From an uncultured Alphaproteobacteria bacterium (GTDB taxonomy: Bacteria; Pseudomonadota; Alphaproteobacteria; RF32; CAG-239): DNA of 64,000 nucleotides. The stretch is taken from the NCBI GenBank assembly GCA_910584385.1, contig CAJUAK010000001.1, forward strand, positions 137,697 through 201,696, in the 5' to 3' direction. Each line of letters begins with the position of its first letter. The first letter of the stretch is position 1. Position numbers and translations under genes: made by a program. Under the pieces are notes generated by a model. The model saw nothing but the letters and a program-made list of their open reading frames with translations. It was not told the DNA's origin and made no database searches. Below are positions 26,920 through 34,448 of this stretch, in pieces.

Positions 26920-27566
26920 AGACATTTTATGATATTATCAGAGAGGTTTCGAATATGCGTTGGTCTATTGTCGACCCTGAACCGAAATCTTTCAGCGAGG
27001 TTGAGTTTTTTATAAAACAAGCCATCCAACAGGCTCATTCTTATATTTGGAGCTTAGATGATTTTCCGTTTAAGGAAGCGGTTGAGATTATTTTGCTTCC
27101 TAAAGAAAAATCTTCGGTGGCAGCTCCGGTGGGAATTGTTAAAAACGTTATGCTTTGCGGAGAAAGTTTTTATTTAAATTCGGAAGAAAATCCGGATTTT
27201 TTGAAAATTAAAAAAGGAAAGCCTGAATGTTATTGGGTAAGCTGTTCCAATCAGGGCAATGTTCTGAATTTTTCTCCGGTTCCTGACAAGGCTTATGAAG
27301 TGCAAATAAGGTATGACATGTTGTGTAAGGCTTGCGATAAGGAAGGAAACAGAAAAGCTAATCTGGAAAACCTGGATGATGTGGTTAATATAGCTCCGGA
27401 ATATGAGGAAATTTACCTTAACTGCCTGAAAAACAAAGCAATGTGTTATTTGATTGCCGATGGCAGCGATGAGAATTATCTGCCTTATCAAAAGCAGTTT
27501 GCGGAACAATATAGTGTTCTAAAACAGTTAAGGGGGCAAAAAATCAATCCTTATTTGGTGATATGA
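26916..27566 (+). CDS. Head-tail connector / tail-accessory protein (gp4- or gp11-like)
   Basis: 216 residues. The layout, with an N-terminal helical part (IIREVSNMRWSIVDPEPKSFSEVEFFIKQAIQQAHSYIW) and a beta segment (VLNFSPVPDKAYEVQIRYDML), then PEYEEIYLNCLKNKAMCYLIADGSDENY, matches short-tailed phage connectors that bind under the portal. Its partner, the gp10-like protein, starts 7 bases later. Assignment is from size, order and secondary-structure pattern, not strong motifs. Confidence 0.68.
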   Translation: MKTFYDIIREVSNMRWSIVDPEPKSFSEVEFFIKQAIQQAHSYIWSLDDFPFKEAVEIILLPKEKSSVAAPVGIVKNVMLCGESFYLNSEENPDFLKIKKGKPECYWVSCSNQGNVLNFSPVPDKAYEVQIRYDMLCKACDKEGNRKANLENLDDVVNIAPEYEEIYLNCLKNKAMCYLIADGSDENYLPYQKQFAEQYSVLKQLRGQKINPYLVI

Positions 27567-27573
27567 GGGCGAC

Positions 27574-29154
27574 ATGGATATCTTTATTAATAAATTTAAG
27601 GGCATTCGCGCGGTTAATCCTTCCGTGGAGGTTTTGTCTTCTGGGATTATGTCTGCCGTTTCCTGTCAAAATGTGGAACTGAAATATTCTCATAATGGCG
27701 ATAACGTGGGCATATATACCATGAAAGGCAATATGAAAATTGCCGAGCTTCCCGGTATGGAAATATGCGGAATGTGGGAATCTGTCCAATGCGGGCGCAA
27801 GTATTGGTTTGTCTATGCGGTTGATGCGGTTCAGGGGCATTTGTATAATTATGATTTTTATACGAAAGAATTTGAGCTTTTGCAATCTGGCTTCAGCAAA
27901 GTTAAGTCGTGCAACGGCATTACCGTGGCGCAGGGGTTTTATGATTATTTTATTTTTACAAACGGGACTGATGATTATGTTGCCGTTAATATGGCTAACG
28001 AGGCAGAAAGAGTCAGAAATTTAAATGCCATAGATGCCGAGGACAGGGATATCCGGGGGCTGGCTTTGGAGTATTATGACGGACGCTTGGTAACCTCTTG
28101 CAAAAACAGAGTTCATTGGTCCCGGGCAGGGGATATTTTTGACTGGTCAACCGCAACAACCGGGCTTTATACTAATCCGGCATATCAGGAATTTGACAGG
28201 GATGTTACGGCGCTTATTTATTATAATAATTCATTGATTGTTTTTACTTCCTGTTATTCGGTCAGCTTTACGGGGAATCCCGGAAATGCGCCTTCTTTTT
28301 TGCGTTCAGGGGCAACAGGAGGCGGCTGCGCCGGTTTCCAATCAGTTGTTAAGTTTGACAATAAGCTTTTTTATTATGACCATCAGGCTAAAAATGTGTT
28401 TGCCTATTATTTGTATGATGTGGGGCAGACCCGCCCGACAGAAGGTTTGGCAAATGATCTGGCTGCATTTTTTGATAAGCTTAACGAAAAAAATCTGAAT
28501 GAAGTTTCTTTGCAGGGCTTTGCTATGGACGAACGCAGCGAAATATGGATGAAATTGCCCGGATATCAGGATAATATGGTCTTGATTATGGATTATATAA
28601 AGGGCGAATGGCTGGAACGCAAAATGCAAAATGCCAATGCCTTTTGCATTTATGATGGGAGCCTTTACAGCGCTTATAAGGATAAAATCCTTTTGGAATA
28701 TGCCGGGCGCAATTTTGACGGGGAATTTATCCCCGCGCGTTATGAAATGAATATTATCAATATGGGGTCGGACAGTAATCTTAAGGTTCCGAAAATGCCG
28801 ATTGTGCTGACGATGGATTCAAATTATGCCAATAATTTTTATATCCGTTTTATTTATGATGACAAGCCTGAAAAAAGCCGGGTTCGGAAAGTGTGCAAAG
28901 CGGATGACAGATATCTTGTTTGGGCATGGAATGAGGATGATGAGCGAGGCGGCTGCTGGGCTGAAGATAAAACGGATGAACACGGGGGCATATGGGCTTC
29001 GGATGATTCTCTGAATGTTACTTATACTCTGAGCGGGCTTTTAATGTTTAAGCAATTGCAGATGATTATTTATACATCTGACCCCGGAGATGAATTTGGC
29101 ATAAAGCGGATTGAAGTGAAACGCATGGGCTTCAAGACCAAAACTCTGGGGTGA
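27574..29154 (+). CDS. Tail nozzle / packaged-DNA stabilisation protein (P22 gp10-like)
   Basis: 526 residues, mostly beta strand. The N-terminal INKFKGIRAVNPSVEVLSSGIMSAVSCQNVELKY and repeated propeller-like blades (YYDGRLVTSCKNRVHWSRAGDIFDWS; LIVFTSCYSVSFTGNPGNAPSFL) resemble P22 gp10 and related tail hub/nozzle proteins that plug the portal. The C-terminus carries a Trp/acid insert (YLVWAWNEDDERGGCW) before GIKRIEVKRMGFK. It follows the connector gene as in P22-like podoviruses. Confidence 0.75.
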   Translation: MDIFINKFKGIRAVNPSVEVLSSGIMSAVSCQNVELKYSHNGDNVGIYTMKGNMKIAELPGMEICGMWESVQCGRKYWFVYAVDAVQGHLYNYDFYTKEFELLQSGFSKVKSCNGITVAQGFYDYFIFTNGTDDYVAVNMANEAERVRNLNAIDAEDRDIRGLALEYYDGRLVTSCKNRVHWSRAGDIFDWSTATTGLYTNPAYQEFDRDVTALIYYNNSLIVFTSCYSVSFTGNPGNAPSFLRSGATGGGCAGFQSVVKFDNKLFYYDHQAKNVFAYYLYDVGQTRPTEGLANDLAAFFDKLNEKNLNEVSLQGFAMDERSEIWMKLPGYQDNMVLIMDYIKGEWLERKMQNANAFCIYDGSLYSAYKDKILLEYAGRNFDGEFIPARYEMNIINMGSDSNLKVPKMPIVLTMDSNYANNFYIRFIYDDKPEKSRVRKVCKADDRYLVWAWNEDDERGGCWAEDKTDEHGGIWASDDSLNVTYTLSGLLMFKQLQMIIYTSDPGDEFGIKRIEVKRMGFKTKTLG

Positions 29155-29158
29155 TTCT

Positions 29159-29563
29159 ATGCTGGTTAACCGTCAGAGTCCGTTTTTTGACAAAGAGGCG
29201 GCTTACAGGCTTTATAAATTTTATGAGCAAGAAATAGATTATCCCGATGGGTTTGAAGATTTAACCAATCGGGATAGTTTTTATAACGTTTATGAAGGCG
29301 GGAAGTTTGTGGGCTGCATTTTTGTTTACAAAGCTGTGGACGGTTTGAACTATTTGGGCGGTTTTGCAAACAGGGGAATGCACCGCCAAGCTGTTCGGGC
29401 TGTTTGCGACTTATGTAAAAATTATGACCTCTTATATTCGGAAACGCCGCATCTTAATGCGGTTATTTGTTTGAAAAAAGCCGGATTTGAGTGGCTTGAC
29501 AGAAGAAAAAATCTTTTAATTTGGAGGAAAAATAATGGGCAAGAAACCAAGTGGAAAAAATAA
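29159..29563 (+). CDS. GNAT-like phage protein
   Basis: 134 residues: SFYNVYEGGKFVGCIFVYK, GMHRQAVRAVCDLC and HLNAVICLKKAGFEWLDRRKNLLIWRK, which match a GNAT fold with the C-terminal NAxxxLKKxGF helix. Similar proteins sit beside tail genes in T7-like phages (gp13 position). It overlaps the next gene by 29 bases. Whether it modifies a substrate or is structural cannot be told. Confidence 0.65.
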   Translation: MLVNRQSPFFDKEAAYRLYKFYEQEIDYPDGFEDLTNRDSFYNVYEGGKFVGCIFVYKAVDGLNYLGGFANRGMHRQAVRAVCDLCKNYDLLYSETPHLNAVICLKKAGFEWLDRRKNLLIWRKNNGQETKWKK

Positions 29564-30131
29564 TTTGCCAACGGTTAATTATGACACCGGCGGCCTGTAT
29601 GGCGCAGGAAGCAGCGGGCGGACCAATTCTTTTACGCCGACGGATTTTCAAAAAAATCTGGTTAATTCTGTTGAAAATGCAGTGCCCCAATATTTGCAGC
29701 AGCTTGTTAACCCCCGTTATGACAGCGAGGTTTTCAAAGCTCAGGCTTCGGCTAGAAATCAATTAGCCAATAAATCTTTTGAGAATAATTTGATTACGCC
29801 GCTTACACAACGCGGGCTGACCCGGGGTTCATCCGTTAATCAGATGAGCAGCGAATTTGCCAATAATCTGGCCGGTCTGGAAAAGCAGGCCATGAGCGAG
29901 GAAGATGCGCGTGTCAGCTCTATTGTTAACCAATTAATGAGCCTTTATCAGATTCCTTACAACATGATGAGCGGTTTGCAAGGGCAGAATCAAAATCTGG
30001 TCAGCATGGCGGCGCAACAAAATGCCGCAACAGCCAATAATAAATCGCAATTTTATAACAAGCTTTTGGATACGGCTATTGATGGCGGAAAAGCGTGGGC
30101 AACAGGCGGCGCAAGTTTGGCTGCAAAATGA
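29535..30131 (+). CDS. Internal virion / ejection protein candidate
   Basis: 198 residues. The N-terminus is Gly/Ser/Asn-rich and flexible (TGGLYGAGSSGRTNSFTPTD), then come helical Gln/Asn-rich segments (NPRYDSEVFKAQASARNQLANKSF; GLQGQNQNLVSMAAQQNAATANNK). This composition is usual for virion ejection proteins of podoviruses, which enter the cell with DNA. GGAGG lies six bases upstream. Confidence 0.6.
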   Translation: MGKKPSGKNNLPTVNYDTGGLYGAGSSGRTNSFTPTDFQKNLVNSVENAVPQYLQQLVNPRYDSEVFKAQASARNQLANKSFENNLITPLTQRGLTRGSSVNQMSSEFANNLAGLEKQAMSEEDARVSSIVNQLMSLYQIPYNMMSGLQGQNQNLVSMAAQQNAATANNKSQFYNKLLDTAIDGGKAWATGGASLAAK

Positions 30132-30140
30132 TGGTAACGG

Positions 30141-30166
30141 AAGGCCGCTTTCGGGCGGCTTTCTTT
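30141..30166 (+). terminator. Hairpin upstream of the lysis cassette
   Basis: GCCGC, loop TTTCGG, GCGGC-type stem with A-T extension, then TTTCTTTAT; 15 bases before the holin start. Confidence 0.7.
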
Positions 30167-30180
30167 ATATGGAGAGTTGA

Positions 30181-30372
30181 ATGGAAAGGATTATTGAAGA
30201 CGGCAAAGTGGTGGCTTCGGCAAGTTTTGCAATTTTATTAGATTATGCGCAGCTGCTTAATACGCTTATTACGCTGGGAATTAGCATTTGCACGTTTATA
30301 TATGTGGCCAAACGCGCAAGGCAGGTTTTAACCGAACCAAGAAGGAAGGGGCGGCGCTATGCAAAAAAATGA
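30181..30372 (+). CDS. Holin candidate
   Basis: 63 residues with one or two hydrophobic segments (VVASASFAILLDYAQLLNTLITLGISICTFIYVA) and a strongly basic C-terminus (RARQVLTEPRRKGRRYAKK), a common holin layout. It overlaps the endolysin gene by 14 bases. Predicted to form the timed inner-membrane lesion that releases the endolysin. Confidence 0.65.
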   Translation: MERIIEDGKVVASASFAILLDYAQLLNTLITLGISICTFIYVAKRARQVLTEPRRKGRRYAKK

Positions 30373-30790
30373 TTTGGATATTTTGGCACGCACCCTTTAT
30401 GGCGAAGCGCGCGGAGAGGGAACAGAAGGGATGGAGGCCGTGGCAAATGTTATTATGAACAGGTATAGAAAGCCGAAATGGTATACAGGGTATATTGTCT
30501 TGAATGGCAAAAAGGTTCCTGACATTGCAGAAACTTGCCGTAAAAAAAGCCAATTTTCCTGCTGGAATGAAAAGGATGTTAACCGGCAGAAAATATTAAG
30601 CGTGGCGGAAAACTGCCAAATATTTCAGGAATGCCTTCAGGTCGCAAGCCGGGCATTATCCGGCGAATTGATTGATTTCACAAATGGGGCGGATTTTTAT
30701 CATACAAGGCAGATTATGCCGGCTTGGGCTAAGGGGCATACGCCATGTTATGAATGCGGCAACCATCTTTTTTATAATGATGTTAAGTGA
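30359..30790 (+). CDS. Endolysin: SleB-type cell-wall hydrolase
   Basis: 143 residues. The SleB/Hydrolase_2 signature is clear: ARTLYGEARGEGTEGMEAVANVIMNR (catalytic Glu in the LYGEARGE segment), then the CWNEKD region and FTNGADFYHT near the C-terminus. This family cleaves peptidoglycan glycan strands. No signal peptide, so it depends on the holin for export. Also related to host sporulation or wall enzymes, but the lysis-cassette context settles the role. Confidence 0.88.
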   Translation: MQKNDLDILARTLYGEARGEGTEGMEAVANVIMNRYRKPKWYTGYIVLNGKKVPDIAETCRKKSQFSCWNEKDVNRQKILSVAENCQIFQECLQVASRALSGELIDFTNGADFYHTRQIMPAWAKGHTPCYECGNHLFYNDVK

Positions 30791-30796
30791 GGGATA

Positions 30797-30943
30797 ATGA
30801 AAAAGACTAATCGTTACGATGTGCATAAAGCGGTGGTGGAAAAACTTTCGCGCCGCCAGATTTTTTATTTAAGCCTGCTGTTTTTTGTCTTGTTGTTTTT
30901 GGCGCTTTTTAAATCGCCTTTTTTAATTGGGGAGCTGATGTGA
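30797..30943 (+). CDS. Single-helix membrane protein in the lysis cassette
   Basis: 48 residues: a basic N-terminus (MKKTNRYDVHKAVVEKLSRR) and one long hydrophobic helix (FYLSLLFFVLLFLALF). It lies 6 bases after the endolysin and overlaps the i-spanin start (ATG TGA / GTG). It could be a pinholin, antiholin or second holin. Shorter than typical ORF cut-offs, so easily missed. Confidence 0.68.
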   Translation: MKKTNRYDVHKAVVEKLSRRQIFYLSLLFFVLLFLALFKSPFLIGELM

Positions 30944-31146
30944 TAAGATTCATTATCTTTAGTTTTTCCTTGGCGGCTTTGTGTTTTTCCGGCTATTGGC
31001 TGGGTAAGCGCGAGGCAGAAACCGAGGCGATGGAAAGGCAGGTTCAGGAGGTGAAATATGAATCTCAAAAGAAGGCAAAAATTTGGGTTCGCCCTAATGA
31101 CAGCCGCGATTTGCTTCTTGAGCGCATGCGCAAAGGAATCTTGTAG
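30940..31146 (+). CDS. Inner-membrane spanin (Rz-like)
   Basis: 68 residues, GTG start overlapping the previous stop. An N-terminal membrane helix (FIIFSFSLAALCFSGYWLG) is followed by a charged helical periplasmic part (KREAETEAMERQVQEVKYE). Shorter than lambda Rz (153). The last 89 bases overlap the Rz1-like gene in another frame, the hallmark of spanin pairs. Works with the outer-membrane spanin to fuse the two membranes at lysis. Confidence 0.75.
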   Translation: MIRFIIFSFSLAALCFSGYWLGKREAETEAMERQVQEVKYESQKKAKIWVRPNDSRDLLLERMRKGIL

Positions 31147-31273
31147 CTGCCTTATGCCGCTTTATCCGGTGGCCGGGGCTCCGGTTGCCGCAGAACTGGA
31201 AAAAGCGGGCGAGCTTCCGGCGACTTGGGAATGGATTGGGCGGATTGATAAATTGCGCCGGGAATTGGAATAA
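31058..31273 (+). CDS. Outer-membrane spanin lipoprotein (Rz1-like)
   Basis: 71 residues. Signal peptide with lipobox LSAC (Cys24), then a Pro/Ala-rich segment (LMPLYPVAGAPVAAELEKAGELPATWEW) typical of o-spanins. It starts inside the i-spanin gene in the +1 frame and runs beyond it. The mature lipoprotein is about 48 residues. This is the last gene of the phage block. Confidence 0.82.
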   Translation: MNLKRRQKFGFALMTAAICFLSACAKESCSCLMPLYPVAGAPVAAELEKAGELPATWEWIGRIDKLRRELE

Positions 31274-31348
31274 TTTTTTTCCCTTTTAGCGGTTTATTAG
31301 TTTTTGATGACTATATGTTTATATTATAACCTGTTTTAGGAGAAAGCC

Positions 31349-32248
31349 ATGAAAAAATTGAACCGCATTTTAGCTTTTGACGTGGGCGGAACTAAAATTG
31401 CCCATGCGATTGTCAGCCGGGAAGGCAAGATTATTACGCCGGTGGAAAAAGCCATGACGCCGCCCACCGCAGCCGCGACGGAAGCTTTGTTCCGTCAGGT
31501 TATTGCCCAATATGAAAGGGAAATTGATGCCGTTGCTTTTTCTACGGCCGGGGCGGTAGATAATCAGAATAAAAAAATTATCGGCGGCGGCGGAAATATG
31601 CCGATTGGCTATATGGATATCGATTTTCCCGCCCTTTCGGATAAGCCCGTATTTTTGGAAAACGATGCAAACTGTGCCGTTTGGGCCGAATATAAGGTGG
31701 GAAATGCCAAAGGTTTTGAAAATATTGTCATGCTGACGCTCGGGACAGGCGTTGGTTTGGGCATTATTGTTGACGGGGTTTTGCTGAAAGGCAAATCCGG
31801 TGCCGCCGGAGAAACCCATTTCAGGGTAAGGCACGGCAACCATCGCCGCTGCGCCTGCGGAAATTATGACTGCATGGAAATATACACTTCCGGTAAAGCT
31901 TTAAATATTGAAGCCAAGGAGGTTTACCAGGATGATAAAGTAACCAGCTACGATGTTATTGAAGGCATGAAAAAGGGCGATAAGCGCGCCGTCCATACTT
32001 TTGAAAACTGGCAGAATTATGTTGCGGATGCAGCGGTAACTTTTGCGGATATTTTTGATCCCGATATTATCCTGCTCGGTGGTTCTATGGCGCAATTTAT
32101 CGATTATGGCAAAGTGGAAAAGGAAGCAAATCAGAAGATTGTGGTTTCGCCTTTCATTTTGCGGCAGGCACGGTTTGAAAACAATGCCGGAATTATCGGG
32201 GCGGCACTGCGCTGCGTATGGGCTGCGGAAGGGCGCCAGCGTTCGTAA
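31349..32248 (+). CDS. ROK-family sugar kinase
   Basis: 299 residues. The N-terminal phosphate-binding loop FDVGGTKIAHAIV, the ENDANCAVWAEY sugar/active-site segment, LGTGVGLGIIVDG, and the zinc site CACGNYDCMEIYTS are all present, the last separating ROK kinases from transcriptional ROK repressors. No HTH is present. Substrate (glucose, GlcNAc, fructose or ManNAc) cannot be assigned. AGGAGA lies just upstream. Convergent with, and adjoining, the outer-membrane gene on the other strand. Confidence 0.88.
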   Translation: MKKLNRILAFDVGGTKIAHAIVSREGKIITPVEKAMTPPTAAATEALFRQVIAQYEREIDAVAFSTAGAVDNQNKKIIGGGGNMPIGYMDIDFPALSDKPVFLENDANCAVWAEYKVGNAKGFENIVMLTLGTGVGLGIIVDGVLLKGKSGAAGETHFRVRHGNHRRCACGNYDCMEIYTSGKALNIEAKEVYQDDKVTSYDVIEGMKKGDKRAVHTFENWQNYVADAAVTFADIFDPDIILLGGSMAQFIDYGKVEKEANQKIVVSPFILRQARFENNAGIIGAALRCVWAAEGRQRS

Positions 32249-33094
32249 TCAGAGGTCGAAAATATTGGTATAAGAGAAACCCAGCCCAAGCACAAAGTCA
32301 GAAGTGCTTCGGGCTGTTTCTCTGTCCTTTGCCTGAAAATAAGAAACATAAGGCTCTAATTGCCAGGTTTCGCTTATTTTAATATACAGCCTTCCAAGAA
32401 CGCTTAGTTCATAGGTCAGGTCTGTACCTTGATAATGGGAATAGGACATGTAGTCCCGGTAGTAAGATTCAAGTTCGAATCTGGTATTGTCCAGGAGTTG
32501 GTATTTAAAGGTAGCGCCAAGCTCATAAGCCGTCTTTGTGTTGGTTTCAGGATAAGTAAAATCAAATTCTTCAACACCGACGGCGTAAATATCGGTCAGA
32601 TATTTTCCGTTATAGAGTTTAAAGCCTTGTTTGGCACGCAGGGTTTTATTTCTTCTGGCATCAGCCGAATCGGTAAATTCGGTTTGATAGCCCAGTGTGA
32701 AAAAAGGTCCGATATGTGCCGGGCCATATTGCCACATTTTACGGATGTATTCGCTGTTGAATAGGAATAAGTCTGCTGTTTCATGGGATTTTTTCCGGCC
32801 TTCGTAATTGCGTACTTTCGTTTCGCCATATTCCATATACAGGTTGTTGTTCCAGCTGTTTAAGGCGTCTTCGTATTCAAGCCCAAAGTCAAAAACGCCC
32901 TTAAGCGCTCCCTGCGTATTGCTGTTTGTTTCAAAGTAGGGCGAATTTTCATAGGGTTCCGGATTGCTGACTTTTACGGTGGAAAGTGCAACGCCGACTC
33001 TTTTAAAATTTGCTTGGAAGCGTGGCTTGTTTTCTTCAGCTGCGGCGCTGAATGGAAGAAAAATCATAAAATAGATAAGTAAAAGGCGTTTCAT
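32249..33094 (-). CDS. Outer-membrane beta-barrel protein, unknown function
   Basis: 281 residues. Signal peptide (LLLIYFMIFLPFSAAAEE). The mature part is rich in alternating aromatic strands (NNLYMEYGETKV, FFTLGYQTEFTD, RFELESYYRDYMSYSHY, LEPYVSYFQAKDRE) ending FVLGLGFSYTNIFDL, as for an 8-12-strand barrel. Predicted location: outer membrane. No specific porin or enzyme family is recognised. The stop codons of this gene and the ROK gene abut. Confidence 0.72.
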   Translation of the reverse strand: MKRLLLIYFMIFLPFSAAAEENKPRFQANFKRVGVALSTVKVSNPEPYENSPYFETNSNTQGALKGVFDFGLEYEDALNSWNNNLYMEYGETKVRNYEGRKKSHETADLFLFNSEYIRKMWQYGPAHIGPFFTLGYQTEFTDSADARRNKTLRAKQGFKLYNGKYLTDIYAVGVEEFDFTYPETNTKTAYELGATFKYQLLDNTRFELESYYRDYMSYSHYQGTDLTYELSVLGRLYIKISETWQLEPYVSYFQAKDRETARSTSDFVLGLGFSYTNIFDL

Positions 33095-33184
33095 TTTCTT
33101 TCCTTTGCCGTTTGATATTCTTATAAGTAATCCCTTATTTTCAATATTGAAGGTGGAAAAAGTGTTTTTCTTGTTAAAAACCTA

Positions 33185-33213
33185 TTGACAAGAAGATGCA
33201 TATTGATTATTAA
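33185..33213 (+). promoter_or_regulatory. Promoter of tRNA-Met
   Basis: TTGACA at 33185-33190, 17-base spacer, TATTAA at 33208-33213, 13 bases before the tRNA. Confidence 0.75.
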
Positions 33214-33226
33214 AGACTTGTCTTAT

Positions 33227-33302
33227 GGCGGGATAGCTCAGTCGGTAGAGCAGAGGAATCATAATCCTTGTGTCGTGGGTTCGAATCCCTCTCTCGCTAC
33301 CA
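33227..33302 (+). tRNA. tRNA-Met (CAT anticodon)
   Basis: 76 bases with encoded CCA. Acceptor GGCGGGA/TCTCGCT, D-stem GCTC/GAGC, anticodon stem GAGGA/TCCTT with loop ATCATAA (anticodon CAT), and TTCGAAT T-loop. The T-stem has one T-T mismatch. The acceptor starts with a G-T pair, not the C-A mismatch of initiator tRNA, so elongator Met or lysidine-modified Ile are the options. No partial copy of its 3' end is seen at the prophage edges. Confidence 0.93.
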
Positions 33303-33310
33303 TAAGAAAG

Positions 33311-33338
33311 CGCTCTGTATTTCACAGGGCGTTTTTTT
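33311..33338 (+). terminator. Terminator of the tRNA
   Basis: CGCTCTGT, loop ATTTC, ACAGGGCG (one G-T pair), then seven T. Confidence 0.85.
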
Positions 33339-33386
33339 GTTTGAAAATGCAACGGACAAAATTTATCCCCTTATCTTCAATATGTA

Positions 33387-33415
33387 TTGACACTTAATTG
33401 TTTGGGCACTATAGT
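33387..33415 (+). promoter_or_regulatory. Promoter of the GT2-wecB-GT operon
   Basis: TTGACA at 33387-33392, 17-base spacer, TATAGT at 33410-33415; about 90 bases before the first gene. Confidence 0.75.
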
Positions 33416-33506
33416 TTAATTCTATTAAAACTATTGCCGGAACCTTTCTTTTCATTTTCGCTTGTCAAGGCGCTTGATTGGTTCTGGCACCTTGTTTATA
33501 AAGCAT

Positions 33507-34448
33507 ATGGACAGAATGGATAATATTAAAATTTCAATTGTGCTTCCCACCTATAACGGAGAGCGTTTTTTAGCCGATGCTATTAATTCAGTGCTTTGCC
33601 AAACCGAAAAATGTTGGGAATTGATAATCGTGAATGATTGTTCCACAGATTCGACATTGGCGATTGCCGAGCGCTATGCCAAAGCAGACAGCCGTATCAG
33701 GGTTTTCTCTAATGCGGAAAACAAGAAGCTTCCGGCTTCTTTGAATGTTGGCTTTAGAGAGGCGAAAGGGCAATATTTGACTTGGACGAGCGATGATAAT
33801 TTATATAAACCCCATGCCCTGGCGACCATGCTGGATTATCTTGAGGCGCATCCTGAAACGGATATGGTTTCCATGAATCAGGATATTATAGACGAGGGCG
33901 GAAAAATCCTTTTTGACTATGATAAAACATTTAAATATCAAAGAAGCCAGGCGCATCTTTTGCATGGCTGTAATGTGGGGGCGGCTTTTATGTATCGCAG
34001 GAGCGTCCTTGAAACTGTCGGCGAATATGACGAGAATGTTTTCTGTGCGGAAGATTATGATTATTGGTGCCGGATAGCGCTGGCGGGAAAAATTGATTAT
34101 ACGGAAGACAATGTATATCAATATCGGAAAAATTCCCAATCTTTGACTGCATTAAAAAAATCCCAGATAGAGGAAAAAACAAATCTTATCAAGCTCAAAT
34201 ATGCCAATCTGTTTTTTGACCGGTTTAAATATACACAAAGGGATAAGGCTTTGTTTTGGTTTAACATGCCCCATTATGAGCGCCCGGAACAATATAAGGG
34301 TTATTATGCTTTATTTAAAGCCTATAAATGCCTGATGAATGTTGCTTTGTCGGTTTTGTTTTGGCACTCAAAGTGGCGGAGGTCTCTGCGGCGTTGTTGG
34401 TCTCTCAACTATAATTATTCATTTTCACAAAAAAGAGGGCGTTTATGA
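33507..34448 (+). CDS. Family 2 glycosyltransferase
   Basis: 313 residues. GT-A fold with SIVLPTYNGERFLADAINSVLCQT, the nucleotide-sugar site IVNDCSTD and metal site TSDDN, followed by a FCAEDYDYWCRIA acceptor region. Transfers a sugar to surface polysaccharide or lipid carrier. Starts at 33507 or 33516 are possible; neither has a strong ribosome site. The frame extends to 33462 but lacks a good start there. Overlaps wecB by 4 bases. Confidence 0.88.
   Translation: MDRMDNIKISIVLPTYNGERFLADAINSVLCQTEKCWELIIVNDCSTDSTLAIAERYAKADSRIRVFSNAENKKLPASLNVGFREAKGQYLTWTSDDNLYKPHALATMLDYLEAHPETDMVSMNQDIIDEGGKILFDYDKTFKYQRSQAHLLHGCNVGAAFMYRRSVLETVGEYDENVFCAEDYDYWCRIALAGKIDYTEDNVYQYRKNSQSLTALKKSQIEEKTNLIKLKYANLFFDRFKYTQRDKALFWFNMPHYERPEQYKGYYALFKAYKCLMNVALSVLFWHSKWRRSLRRCWSLNYNYSFSQKRGRL

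Larger units (their letters stand above)
16400..31273. mobile_element. Compact podovirus-like prophage (no integrase or replication genes seen)
   Basis: A contiguous block with repressor, terminase small and large, portal, scaffold, coat, connector, gp10-like tail protein, virion protein, holin, SleB endolysin and Rz/Rz1 spanins in standard phage order. Left edge: the rpsU terminator. Right edge: the o-spanin stop, before the ROK kinase. No flanking direct repeat, tRNA half-site or recombinase was found, so both edges are approximate. At about 15 kb it is small for a tailed phage and lacks an identifiable DNA-replication module. A tail-fibre-like gene 6.6 kb to the right may belong to it. Confidence 0.85.

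Noticed and set aside
31349..32248. ROK gene as a phage-carried repressor
   Set aside because: It has the kinase zinc motif and no HTH domain, so it is a sugar kinase.
33227..33302. tRNA-Met as the attachment site of the prophage
   Set aside because: It lies 2 kb beyond the last phage gene, with a host-like ROK gene and outer-membrane gene between, and no second copy of its 3' end is seen at the left edge.
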